Positions 13,163 to 20,073 of a stretch of DNA of 20,073 nt are shown here, one piece after another. The stretch comes from a virus, in IMG/VR virus record IMGVR_UViG_3300010158_000403, positions 1 to 20,073 of that record, one strand, 5' to 3'. The first letter of the stretch is position 1. Each line of letters begins with the position of its first letter. Made by a program: the position numbers and the translations under genes. The notes beneath the pieces were generated by a model that made no database searches, was not told the origin of the DNA, and worked only from the letters and a program-made list of their open reading frames with translations.

Positions 13163-13201
13163 ATGCGTAAATCGCGTAAAGGCCGTAAATCACGCAAGTA
13201 A
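13163..13201 (+). CDS. Basic micro-ORF, 12 aa
   Basis: An ATG seven bases after AAGGAG, one of the best ribosome-binding sites in the late region, opens a 12-codon frame, MRKSRKGRKSRK. Eight of twelve residues are Lys or Arg and none is hydrophobic after Met. The sequence looks like a protamine-like DNA-neutralising peptide, which is inference. A longer 76-codon frame overlaps it but has no ribosome-binding site. Confidence 0.45.
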   Translation: MRKSRKGRKSRK

Positions 13202-13225
13202 TTGTGTGTAGCCGCTAGTCCTGCC

Positions 13226-13256
13226 GGAGGGTCGGGAACCAAAAAAATCACCCTCC
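13226..13256. repeat. Hairpin GGAGGGT / ACCCTCC
   Basis: A perfect 7-bp stem (13226-13232 with 13250-13256) around a 17-base loop containing seven A, just ahead of a promoter. It has no T tract on either side, so it is not a standard terminator. It could be a weak terminator, a processing site or chance. Confidence 0.35.
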
Positions 13257-13259
13257 CTC

Positions 13260-13287
13260 TTGACAAACGCGTACAGAGGATTATTCT
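13260..13287 (+). promoter_or_regulatory. Candidate rightward promoter for capsid genes
   Basis: TTGACA (13260-13265) is a perfect -35 box, and TATTCT (13282-13287), 16 bases on, matches four of six -10 positions. Transcription would start near 13294, leaving about 20 bases with an AGGA site before the ATG at 13313. It would raise expression of the scaffold and capsid genes over the upstream packaging genes. Confidence 0.6.
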
Positions 13288-13312
13288 GTCGCAAATTACT
13301 TAGGAATTGATT

Positions 13313-13870
13313 ATGGCTGTACCACCAGATCAGTTGATGAAGTTGATGGCAGGTCAAAAAGACAAAGCCACGCCTGGAGGCTTACCCCCGCCTTCTGAGA
13401 ACACGATGGGAATGTCTGATGGCGCAACGCCTCCAATGGGTGCACCCATGTCAACTCCCGAGCCTAAGATGGGAAACCGCGAAGCCTCGATGATTAATCT
13501 TGGCATGGCGCAAGATATGCTCGAACAAGCCTTGCCAGCCATTGGTTCTCAAACGCCTGAAGGCGAAAAAATCATTGCAGCGATCCGCGCAATCACTGGC
13601 GTTATTGGTCCGCGTAAAGCCAAGACCGGCGAACTACAACAGTCTGAAATTTTGCAACTGTTGCAGAACTTGCCACAGGCCGGCGGTATGTCACCGCAAA
13701 TGACAGAGATGAACAAGAAACCTTTAGTACCTGGAATGCCACCTGGCGGCACACAACCATTGCCACCCGTGGGCGGCCCTGCCCCAACTCCACCACCTCC
13801 TGCCCCACCAGGCGGCGGTGCCGGTGGAATCCCTCCCCTTCCAGGCGGCGGTATGCCGCCCCCAATGTAA
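13313..13870 (+). CDS. Pro/Gly-rich virion-region protein, 185 aa
   Basis: I start it at ATG 13313 because TAGGA lies seven bases upstream; an in-frame TTG at 13307 is less likely. The N-terminal 50 residues and the C-terminal 50 are dominated by Pro, Gly and Met, with runs such as PPPPAPPGGG. The middle (about 55-125) is helical, with INLGMAQDMLEQALPAIG and SEILQLLQNLPQ. This looks like a short helical bundle flanked by disordered arms. Similar proteins occur next to capsid genes in uncultured podoviruses; I cannot name a function. An assembly or internal head protein is possible. Confidence 0.7.
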   Translation: MAVPPDQLMKLMAGQKDKATPGGLPPPSENTMGMSDGATPPMGAPMSTPEPKMGNREASMINLGMAQDMLEQALPAIGSQTPEGEKIIAAIRAITGVIGPRKAKTGELQQSEILQLLQNLPQAGGMSPQMTEMNKKPLVPGMPPGGTQPLPPVGGPAPTPPPPAPPGGGAGGIPPLPGGGMPPPM

Positions 13871-13880
13871 AGGAATCAAA

Positions 13881-14066
13881 ATGGATTTGTTTAAACCACG
13901 CGGTGCATCAAGCCCACGCAACCCTACTGATAACAACCAAAAAAATGGTCAGATTATCAATACACCACGTTACTCACAATTTGGCGGCTTAACCTCCGCA
14001 CCTAAAGCCGGCTACAAAAACATGATGACCATGTCGCGTCCTGGCGATACCAAAAAAGTTATTTAA
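13881..14066 (+). CDS. Small protein, 61 aa, before scaffold
   Basis: Starts at ATG 13881 behind AAAGGAATCAAA. The product is polar, with MDLFKPRGASSPRNP at the N-terminus and PKAGYKNMMTMSRPGDTKKV near the end, and is rich in Asn, Gly and Pro, so largely unstructured. An upstream in-frame start at 13818 would overlap the previous gene by 53 bases and is unlikely. I do not recognise a family. It lies between the Pro/Gly-rich and scaffold-like genes in a run of virion genes. Confidence 0.65.
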   Translation: MDLFKPRGASSPRNPTDNNQKNGQIINTPRYSQFGGLTSAPKAGYKNMMTMSRPGDTKKVI

Positions 14067-14085
14067 CAGCAGTTAGGGGATAGCC

Positions 14086-14616
14086 ATGAGTTTAGAAGAC
14101 ATTTCACTAGAACAGCGCGACCAACTTGCAATGCTGATGAAAGACTTGTCAGACAATCCTTCCACGCGGAAAGAAACGTTACGACTAGTCAAGCAATTGC
14201 GTCCAAGTATGTCGGTGCCTGAGTTGGATTTGGAAGACAAAACCAATACGGCTTTGGAGCAGATGCGTTCTGAGAATGAAAAGATTCGCGGTGAACTCAT
14301 GGAAGCCCGTCAATTAGAATCGCTTGAGAAAAAGCGTGCACAATTGATTGCAAACGGCAAAGCCCGTAACGACGAAGACATTAAAGAGATTGAGAAAGTG
14401 ATGCTTGAGAAGCGTATTCCAGATCACGAAACGGCAGCGGAATATTGGGATTGGATGAAACAATCTGCTCAACCAACGCCTACTGGTTACAATCCAAGCG
14501 CACTTGGTAAGTTTGATTTATCGAAGTACATGAAAAATCCAATTGGTGCGGCACGCAATGAAGCAGCGGCAGCTCTAAACGAGTTACGCGGCAACCGCCG
14601 GCCAATCGGAATTTAA
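14086..14616 (+). CDS. Putative scaffold / head assembly protein
   Basis: A 176-residue, highly charged, helical protein directly ahead of the major capsid gene. Residues about 50-110 (for example NTALEQMRSENEKIRGELME) have coiled-coil character, and the C-terminus (ARNEAAAALNELRGNRRPIG) is a basic helix, a layout typical of phage scaffolds, whose basic tail binds the capsid protein. No protease motif is present. The assignment rests on position and composition, not on recognised homology. The start has a TTAGGGGATAGCC ribosome-binding site. Confidence 0.6.
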   Translation: MSLEDISLEQRDQLAMLMKDLSDNPSTRKETLRLVKQLRPSMSVPELDLEDKTNTALEQMRSENEKIRGELMEARQLESLEKKRAQLIANGKARNDEDIKEIEKVMLEKRIPDHETAAEYWDWMKQSAQPTPTGYNPSALGKFDLSKYMKNPIGAARNEAAAALNELRGNRRPIGI

Positions 14617-14681
14617 ATGGCAGTGCTAGGGGATAAGTTTGTGGGACGGCTTATGCCGTTTGTTAACTCAGGAGATTTATT
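14617..14681 (+). promoter_or_regulatory. Capsid leader with short ORF and hairpin
   Basis: The 65 bases ahead of the capsid gene hold a CTAGGGGATAAG site and a 5-bp hairpin ACGGC-TTAT-GCCGT (14646-14659). A 24-codon frame from ATG 14617 ends at 14691, ten bases inside the capsid gene, so ribosomes on it could influence capsid initiation. The capsid start itself has CAGGAG eight bases upstream. No promoter boxes are clear. Confidence 0.35.
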
Positions 14682-15692
14682 ATGCCTATAGGCGGCGGAA
14701 TTCTACCTGCAAGTGGCTCAAGTCAGTACAACGAACTTACTTACGTCACACGCAGAGCATTTATACCCAAGCTGGTAGTTCAGCTTTATAACTCAACCCC
14801 TTTGATGGCTGCGCTTATTGCAAACAGCCAACAAGCATCAGGTGGTGTGAGCCAAGTCACAGTCCCAGTTCAAGGTGCACAGTTTGTAAACGCACAGTGG
14901 TCTGATTACTCTGGTTCTTTTAGCCAGCCATCAGTCCAGCAAGGTGCATTCAACGCTGAGTTCAACTTGAAGCTCATGATTGCCCCAGTACCATTCTTAG
15001 GGATGGAAGGTGCGGTTCAACAAGACTACGCAATTATTCCTCTGATCGAAGCGCGTATGAATGACGCAACTAACGTGATGATGGATGCAATGGCCACAGC
15101 CTTGTACACCAACTACACCAACACTCAACAGTTTATTGGTTTGCCAGGCGCAATTGATGACGGCACTAATATGACAACGTATGGCAACATCAACCGCTCG
15201 ACTTACACTTGGTGGAAGTCAAAGGTTTATGCAGCCGGTAACGTGAACCCAACCCGTCAAAACATTCTTCAGTACATTTCAGGCACCGTTAAAAACGGCG
15301 CAGAAGTGCCTACTTTTGGTGTGTGCGGTTTTGGTACATGGACACTGTTGGCTCAAGACTACGTTGGTCAAGAACAATATGTGATTACTCCAGGCTCTGG
15401 ATTTGACGGCGATAACAACGGCCCACAAGCAGCGTTTCGTGCTTTGATGGTTGCCGGTGTGCCAATCTATCCCGATCCATATTGCCCAGAGGGCACGGTT
15501 TATTTCATCAACAGCAATTACCTCTCACTGTACATTCATGAGCAAGGCTCATTTGTGTTTACCGGCTTTGAATCGACTTTGCCTAATTGGCAGATCGGTT
15601 ACGTTGGTGCGGTGTTGATGATTGCGGAATTGGTTTCTACCAAGCCCAAGTCGATGACCCGTGTGTCTGGCTACAACTCAATCTCGATCTAA
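14682..15692 (+). CDS. Major capsid protein (HK97-like fold expected)
   Basis: A 336-residue protein placed after the scaffold-like gene. Features typical of HK97-fold capsids are the N-terminal helical arm leading into LTYVTRRAFIPKLVVQLYNS (about 18-37), an E-loop-like section around 55-90 (VSQVTVPVQGAQFVNAQW), a long spine helix LIEARMNDATNVMMDAMATAL (about 121-141), and a P-domain-like C-terminus ending KPKSMTRVSGYNS. It would form the icosahedral shell. No delta-domain or protease site is obvious, in keeping with a separate scaffold. Its strong GGAG ribosome-binding site suits high expression. Confidence 0.85.
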   Translation: MPIGGGILPASGSSQYNELTYVTRRAFIPKLVVQLYNSTPLMAALIANSQQASGGVSQVTVPVQGAQFVNAQWSDYSGSFSQPSVQQGAFNAEFNLKLMIAPVPFLGMEGAVQQDYAIIPLIEARMNDATNVMMDAMATALYTNYTNTQQFIGLPGAIDDGTNMTTYGNINRSTYTWWKSKVYAAGNVNPTRQNILQYISGTVKNGAEVPTFGVCGFGTWTLLAQDYVGQEQYVITPGSGFDGDNNGPQAAFRALMVAGVPIYPDPYCPEGTVYFINSNYLSLYIHEQGSFVFTGFESTLPNWQIGYVGAVLMIAELVSTKPKSMTRVSGYNSISI

Positions 15693-15703
15693 GGAGAACA
15701 GTC

Positions 15704-16057
15704 ATGGCACTTGGTTTAAATAAAATCCTTATTTCAGGCGCAGGGGCAAACACTCCTGGTGCGTATCCACAGTACACCTCAATCTCTGCAAACAATACAA
15801 CGGTTTTGGTTCCTGCCGGTACGTTCTGGTTGTTCCCAACCGCCAACGTTACGATTGAAGCTGTGTCGGCTTACAACACCAACACTGCTTGCACAACGCC
15901 TTCAACATGGTCTACCTTTATTGCAAATAATACTGGTGGTTTTTTTGTGTCTGACGGTGTGAACTTTCGTGCAAACGTTATTGTTGCAACTAACACCACA
16001 ATCACTCTGGCAACTGTCAATGGTGGTCAGGCTGTTTCTGGCACTTATAACAGTTAA
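15704..16057 (+). CDS. Beta-rich virion protein, 117 aa
   Basis: Starts at ATG 15704 behind AAGGAG, eight bases upstream; an earlier in-frame start would lie over 100 bases inside the capsid gene and is rejected. The product is rich in Thr, Ala, Asn and Gly with alternating hydrophobic residues (NTTVLVPAGTFWLFPTANVT at about 30-49), as in beta-sandwich decoration proteins. Its place right after the capsid gene suggests a head decoration or minor head protein. I have no family match. Confidence 0.65.
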   Translation: MALGLNKILISGAGANTPGAYPQYTSISANNTTVLVPAGTFWLFPTANVTIEAVSAYNTNTACTTPSTWSTFIANNTGGFFVSDGVNFRANVIVATNTTITLATVNGGQAVSGTYNS

Positions 16058-16066
16058 GGAGCGGCT

Positions 16067-16534
16067 ATGTCTAACGCAGATGCAGTTGCACAACTAACGC
16101 TTGATAGCTTTGGCTATGGGCGTGTTGCACTCATCAGAGCTACGCCTCTTAACACCACTGGCAATGCTGTCATCACCATCCCTTTTTTAGGGGGTGGTTT
16201 GACAAATGGTGGTGGAGTTGCTAACTCTGGCGGTGTAATTGTTCGTAGAATTACGATTCAAAACCCAAGCGGTAGCGTATCGTCAGCAAACATTGCTATT
16301 AGCGTTCAAAGCAACGGAAATATCGCATCAGCCAATGCTGTTGTGGCCAACGTTGTTCTGAGCACCATTACCGCAACAGGTATGTATCAAGACTTGACTG
16401 TTGCCGGTGCGTATGGCGCAAATACTGCTGTTTCTGGCAGTACAACTTCTGCTTTGTACGTTAACGTAAACACTGCAAGCGGTAATAACAACACTGTTGA
16501 TATTGCTGTTTTTGGTCAAGTTGTGAGTTTCTAA
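16067..16534 (+). CDS. Beta-rich virion protein, 155 aa
   Basis: A 155-residue protein with regular beta strands and small residues, for example VALIRATPLNTTGNAVITIP (20-39), GGVIVRRITIQNPSGSVSSA (about 55-74) and a C-terminal VDIAVFGQVVSF. The composition is like its upstream neighbour and typical of capsid decoration or head fibre proteins. The ribosome-binding site is TTAAGGAGCGGCT. It ends directly against the next gene's start. Function is inferred from place and composition only. Confidence 0.65.
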   Translation: MSNADAVAQLTLDSFGYGRVALIRATPLNTTGNAVITIPFLGGGLTNGGGVANSGGVIVRRITIQNPSGSVSSANIAISVQSNGNIASANAVVANVVLSTITATGMYQDLTVAGAYGANTAVSGSTTSALYVNVNTASGNNNTVDIAVFGQVVSF

Positions 16535-16870
16535 ATGTCTTCAATATTTGTAATCAATCGTTCTGACAAAAAACTTAAAGACGGTTATGCCGGTGTGTTT
16601 TATGAGTTTTTACCTAATCAAGTTGTAGAAGTACCGCTTGAAGTGGCGCAACACGTTTTTGGTTACGGAATTGAGAACAAAGAACCTTTTCTGGCTAGGC
16701 TTGGTTGGGTGAAGACCGCGAATGAATTAGATGAAGGCTTAGAGCGTTTGTCTAAGTGGGAATTACTCACTGAGAAACCAAAAAAGAACGATTCGTTATC
16801 CCCGATCGTGGAGCCAGTACCCTTGCGGCCTGTAAGGGCTGCGGGGGGAAAAGTCCTTTCAGCAGCGTAA
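16535..16870 (+). CDS. Small head-neck region protein, 111 aa
   Basis: A 111-residue protein starting at the base after the previous stop (TAAATG). It reads KDGYAGVFYEFLPNQVVEVP (15-34) then EVAQHVFGYGIENKEPFLARLGW (about 36-58), blocks I associate with small proteins in the neck-gene cluster of podoviruses. The fold is probably a small beta barrel with a helix; the final 30 residues are Pro- and Lys-rich and disordered. A role at the head-to-tail joint is plausible but not shown. Confidence 0.65.
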   Translation: MSSIFVINRSDKKLKDGYAGVFYEFLPNQVVEVPLEVAQHVFGYGIENKEPFLARLGWVKTANELDEGLERLSKWELLTEKPKKNDSLSPIVEPVPLRPVRAAGGKVLSAA

Positions 16871-16884
16871 ACGATGGAAAGTAA

Positions 16885-17766
16885 ATGTCACAAACTTTAT
16901 CCGGTTACATCACGGATGTTAGACGTTTGCTGCATGATGCCAATGCGAACTTTTACACGGATCAGCAGCTAACCGACTACATCAATTCCGCGCGTGAAAG
17001 AACCGTGCGAGATACTGGTGCGTTACGCGCTATCCAAGTCACTCAAGTCCCGCCCCCTCCAGGCACCACAATTAACAGTGTAACTGCGACAAATCCTGTC
17101 GCATGGGCAGCTTCCACTTCATACAACTTAAATCAGTTTGTATTCTCAAACATTTTTGTGTATCAAGTGACCACGGCTGGCACCAGTGGCACAACCGCGC
17201 CTCCGTACCCTGCTGGCAGCAACAATAACTATTCCAACTACCCACCGTCTACTGAATTCTTTAACGGTGGTGTTGGTTTGACCTATGTGTCTAACGTTGA
17301 GCAGATACCGTTTTCAACTTTGCCACAAGGACAATACACGCTTGATATTTTAAATATCAACTTGTACTGGGGTAATACGCGAGTGCCATTGGACTATTTA
17401 GCGTGGTCTGACTTTAATGCACGACTGCGGTTTTGGCAAAACTACATTGGCCGGCCTCAAGCGTTCTCTGTGTACGGTCAAAACACGATTTATCTTGGCC
17501 CAGTACCCGATCAGGTCTATCAAATTGAGATGGATACGGTGATTTTGCCAACAGCCTTGACGTTGGCTGCGCCAACCGTTGCAGACTCCATTCAAGACCC
17601 CTATACAACGTGTGTGAAGTTTTATGCAGCCTATTTGGCTAAGTATTACGAACAATCGTTTGGTGAATCGGAGATTTACAAGCAAGAGTATTTAAACCAC
17701 GCAAGGTCTGTGCTGAACACAGTCTTTACGCGGCGTATTCCATCTCTTTATAGCAACATCGGATAG
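16885..17766 (+). CDS. Head-tail adaptor (P22 gp4-like) with inserted domain
   Basis: A 293-residue protein whose ends resemble the neck adaptors of podoviruses. The N-terminal helix block ITDVRRLLHDANANFYTDQQ (9-28) continues with LTDYINSARERTVRDTG. The C-terminus (DPYTTCVKFYAAYLAKYYEQ at about 240-259) is helical. Between them, at about 64-136, sits a Trp/Tyr-rich segment, WAASTSYNLNQFV through TTAGTSGTTAP, that resembles a short carbohydrate-binding-type module seen in phage and chitinase proteins. The adaptor would bind under the portal and form the upper tail tube. The insert may be exposed on the particle. Confidence 0.75.
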   Translation: MSQTLSGYITDVRRLLHDANANFYTDQQLTDYINSARERTVRDTGALRAIQVTQVPPPPGTTINSVTATNPVAWAASTSYNLNQFVFSNIFVYQVTTAGTSGTTAPPYPAGSNNNYSNYPPSTEFFNGGVGLTYVSNVEQIPFSTLPQGQYTLDILNINLYWGNTRVPLDYLAWSDFNARLRFWQNYIGRPQAFSVYGQNTIYLGPVPDQVYQIEMDTVILPTALTLAAPTVADSIQDPYTTCVKFYAAYLAKYYEQSFGESEIYKQEYLNHARSVLNTVFTRRIPSLYSNIG

Positions 17767-17768
17767 AA

Positions 17769-19763
17769 ATGGCTGCGGCAGAGCAAAAAAAATCATATCA
17801 AGTTATTAAAACCTTTAGGGGTCTTGATACTCAAGCTAACCGCACGGCAATCAAAGAAGATGAGTTTTCTTGGCTTGAAAATGCACAACCTATTGGTTAT
17901 GCAAACTTAAAAATCATTCCCAACTATTCAACCGTCAGCTCGAGCGGCAACACGGTTGTTTGGGCAAATACAACTACAACACTATCGTCTGCAAACATTG
18001 ATATTAAAGATTATGTTGTTGCGTTTCAGGCTGATGGTAGCGCACAGTATTACAGCCCAACAGATGGCTCTAAGGGTAACGTAGCAGTCACAGGAACGTT
18101 TAGCAACACAGGAATGCAAGTTGCTCAATGGAAAAATGAGCGTTTATTAATTCTTGATCCTGCTAAGGGTTACTACTCATGGGATGGTAACAACGTAGTC
18201 AATGTTGGTTCGGTTGGTATTATTGCAGTGACCAATGGTGGCTCTGGCTTCACCAATGTGCCAACAGTCACAATTAGCGCACCCAATGATGCAAATGGCA
18301 CGCAAGCCAATGCGGTAGCAACTGTATTGTCTGGTGTTGTGCAAACCGTATCATTAAATGACGGTGGTTCTGGCTATCTTGCCAACAGCGTACCAACCAT
18401 TACAATTTCTGGTGGTGGTGGCTCAAATGCTACGGCTATTGCAGGTGTTATCACCTTTGCAACTGGCACGGCCTCGGCGGCTGTGGTGTCTGGTGGTACA
18501 GGTTACACCAACGCTGCAAACACAGTGATTACGTTCTCAGGTGGGGGCGGCTCGGGTGCTGCGGGTACTGCGGTGCTCAAAGGCGGCCAGATCATCACAA
18601 TTGTTATTACAAACCCTGGCTCTGGTTACACGAACGCGGCTAACTTGGTCGTGACCGCATCTGGAGGCGGTGGTAGCGGTGCAAAGCTCAAAGGAATTGT
18701 TAACAAAGATGTAAACGTTGGAATTGCGTCTTTTAGTGGACGGGTGTGGATTGCAGCCGGTAGAACCATTTATTACAGCGCAGCAAACTCATATACAGAC
18801 TTTACAAGCGTATCCGCGGGAAGTTTAGTCTTAACAGACGAAACCTTGCATGGAAACATCCAACAAATTGTTTCTGCTAACAATTTCTTGTATATCTTTG
18901 GTGATGACTCAATTAACGTGATTTCAAACGTTAATGTGAACACCAACGGTATTACGTTGTTTACAAACACCAACGTGTCGGCATCTGTTGGTTCTAAGCG
19001 GCCATACGCCATATTTCCGTATTTCCGCTCTGTGCTGTTTTTAAACGACTACGGAATCTACGCTTTAGTGGGATCGACAACTTCTAAGCTCTCAGATCCG
19101 CTAGACGGTATATTTCCTAATATTGACTTTACTTACCCAATTTATGCGGGACAAGTGTTGGTCAATAACATTTTGTGCGCTGCATTTAACTTTAGATACT
19201 ACGATTCAATCTTTACCCAGACCTATCGCTACATCCAAGCAATATTTTTTGAAAAAAAGTGGTTCATCACCAGTCAAGGTAATAGCCTAGCTTACATTAC
19301 TTCTGTACCCGTAGGTGGAAAAATTGCCTTATACGGTGTGTCAGGAACAACGCTTTATAAGCTCTACAACGATGCGACTACCCCAATTACTAGCAGAATC
19401 CAAACTGCGCTCATGCCAATGGGTGATCCGATCAGAACAAAACAGGCTTTAAAGATTGGTGTGGAAGCGACTGCTGCTGCTAACGCTACTGTTTCTATGT
19501 CGGCTACGGTAGATAGTGAAAACAACTCTAGTCCAGCAACAACTCTGTCCTCTGTGGTTTCTTGGCAAAATAGCGGATTACAAACTATTCCTTGGTCAAA
19601 CAACTCAGGAACGGTTATTGGGTGGGGTACTTCTGGCTACGCTTTATACAAAACTGATGCAAAACAGTATGGTAAATACTTAGGAATTACAGTAACATCA
19701 AGTAGCCCGAACTATACGCTAAATGGCTTCGAGTTTGAACATGAATTAAGAGTGAGGTTCTAG
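17769..19763 (+). CDS. Tail hub / packaged-DNA stabilisation protein (P22 gp10-like propeller)
   Basis: A 664-residue protein resembling the beta-propeller tail hubs of podoviruses, which close the portal channel and anchor fibres. The start KTFRGLDTQANRTAIKEDEF (14-33) is the usual hallmark of this family. Propeller-like strands with WKNERLLILDPAKGYYSWDG (121-140) stop at about 150, are interrupted by four repeats of about 42 residues (150-308), then resume at VGIASFSGRVWIAAGRTIYY (317-336). The rest carries the remaining blades and a C-terminal beta domain ending LNGFEFEHELRVRF. The GTG start of the next gene overlaps its stop by one base. Confidence 0.75.
   Translation: MAAAEQKKSYQVIKTFRGLDTQANRTAIKEDEFSWLENAQPIGYANLKIIPNYSTVSSSGNTVVWANTTTTLSSANIDIKDYVVAFQADGSAQYYSPTDGSKGNVAVTGTFSNTGMQVAQWKNERLLILDPAKGYYSWDGNNVVNVGSVGIIAVTNGGSGFTNVPTVTISAPNDANGTQANAVATVLSGVVQTVSLNDGGSGYLANSVPTITISGGGGSNATAIAGVITFATGTASAAVVSGGTGYTNAANTVITFSGGGGSGAAGTAVLKGGQIITIVITNPGSGYTNAANLVVTASGGGGSGAKLKGIVNKDVNVGIASFSGRVWIAAGRTIYYSAANSYTDFTSVSAGSLVLTDETLHGNIQQIVSANNFLYIFGDDSINVISNVNVNTNGITLFTNTNVSASVGSKRPYAIFPYFRSVLFLNDYGIYALVGSTTSKLSDPLDGIFPNIDFTYPIYAGQVLVNNILCAAFNFRYYDSIFTQTYRYIQAIFFEKKWFITSQGNSLAYITSVPVGGKIALYGVSGTTLYKLYNDATTPITSRIQTALMPMGDPIRTKQALKIGVEATAAANATVSMSATVDSENNSSPATTLSSVVSWQNSGLQTIPWSNNSGTVIGWGTSGYALYKTDAKQYGKYLGITVTSSSPNYTLNGFEFEHELRVRF
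18216..18692 (+). repeat. Four in-frame protein repeats inside the tail hub gene
   Basis: Residues 150-308 contain four copies of a unit built on GGSGYTNAPTVTISGGGGSG, at residues 157, 199, 242 and 283, so the period is about 42 residues (126 bases). Copies three and four are closest. They are rich in Gly, Ser, Thr and Asn and look like a stacked beta-solenoid or stalk inserted into the propeller. Similar repeats occur in other phage tail proteins. Confidence 0.7.
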
Positions 19764-20073
19764 TGACTAAACCCGTATCTTCAGTACCAAATACCTTTGC
19801 TTCGGCAACGACCACAATTCCGTTATCGTACTTAGATAGCGATTTTACGACTGTTGTTGGGTATCTTAACGACCTTAATAACTACAGTAACTATGTGGCT
19901 GATACGGGTACTGCCAATGCAGTCCTTTTAAACTATCCATCAGGGATTACCACTACTACAATTGCTACTGGTACTTTCCTGCAATTTAAAGCTGGTACTG
20001 CCAATACAGGCACAACCACACTCCAGGTTCAAGTTAATAGCTCAACAATTCTGACGGCTACGACTATTTTGAA
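19763..20073 (+). CDS. Tail protein, N-terminal part (right edge)
   Basis: A GTG at 19763 with GAGG six bases upstream opens a frame that stays open for 103 codons to the window end. The N-terminus (TKPVSSVPNTFASATTTIP, then LDSDFTTVVGYLNDLNNYSNY) and the following ADTGTANAVLL block are ones I associate with N-terminal parts of phage tail fibres or tailspike-like proteins. The segment has the alternating Thr/Ala strands of a fibre. It would attach to the hub encoded just upstream. The receptor-binding part lies outside the window, so host specificity cannot be judged. Confidence 0.65.
   Translation, partial: MTKPVSSVPNTFASATTTIPLSYLDSDFTTVVGYLNDLNNYSNYVADTGTANAVLLNYPSGITTTTIATGTFLQFKAGTANTGTTTLQVQVNSSTILTATTIL

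Noticed and set aside
12981-13211. Plus-strand 76-codon frame after the portal gene
   Set aside because: No ribosome-binding site at its start; shorter frames in the same space have good sites and a consistent basic pattern.
15587-15703. Long N-terminal extension of the protein at 15704
   Set aside because: It would overlap the capsid gene by over 100 bases, and a strong AAGGAG site marks ATG 15704.

Overview
The window reads as the central part of a tailed double-stranded DNA phage genome (Caudoviricetes). It has a leftward block of recombination, DNA-modification and small early genes, a divergent control region near 7225-7783, and a rightward block running terminase, portal, capsid assembly, major capsid, neck and tail. 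A P22-like neck adaptor and a P22 gp10-like propeller protein, with no tape-measure gene in view, suggest a short-tailed phage. The host is probably a Gram-negative bacterium, perhaps a freshwater betaproteobacterium; this rests on family resemblance only. No integrase, lysis gene, tRNA or CRISPR array is visible.

Left arm (minus strand, 1-7224). From the control region outward it holds a Cys-rich protein of unknown function, several tiny proteins including a 26-residue membrane peptide, a single-span membrane protein, a C5-cytosine DNA methyltransferase, a small gene with a suspected frame break, a PP-loop (PAPS reductase-like) enzyme, an HTH protein, an XF1762-like protein, a YqaJ-type exonuclease and, leaving the left edge, a RecT-like annealing protein. 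Exonuclease and annealing protein would form a Red-like recombination pair. Most genes overlap by a few bases or are closely spaced, and many share an unusual TAGGGG ribosome-binding site.

The most striking locus is the methyltransferase. A second frame of 338 codons lies inside it over almost its full length and also looks like a real protein. Its ATG has the better Shine-Dalgarno spacing and an ATGA junction with the upstream gene, while the methyltransferase itself must start at GTG. Just downstream, 4112-4284 has no convincing gene but can fold as an H-type pseudoknot ahead of the PP-loop gene.

Control region (7225-7783). An AT-rich half carries three related motifs spaced exactly 50 bp apart, palindromes and leftward promoters. 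A GC-rich half carries iteron-like repeats on a 15-bp step, and a DnaA-like box lies at their junction. It may combine the early promoter/operator zone with a replication origin.

Right arm (plus strand, 7784-20073). Four small genes lead into the large terminase, an HTH protein, a zinc-finger/AT-hook protein and the portal. Three very small ORFs follow, two of them encoding 10- and 12-residue basic peptides, then a promoter, a Pro/Gly-rich protein, a likely scaffold, the major capsid protein, two beta-rich virion proteins, the neck adaptor, the propeller protein with an inserted repeat domain, and the start of a tail protein cut by the right edge.
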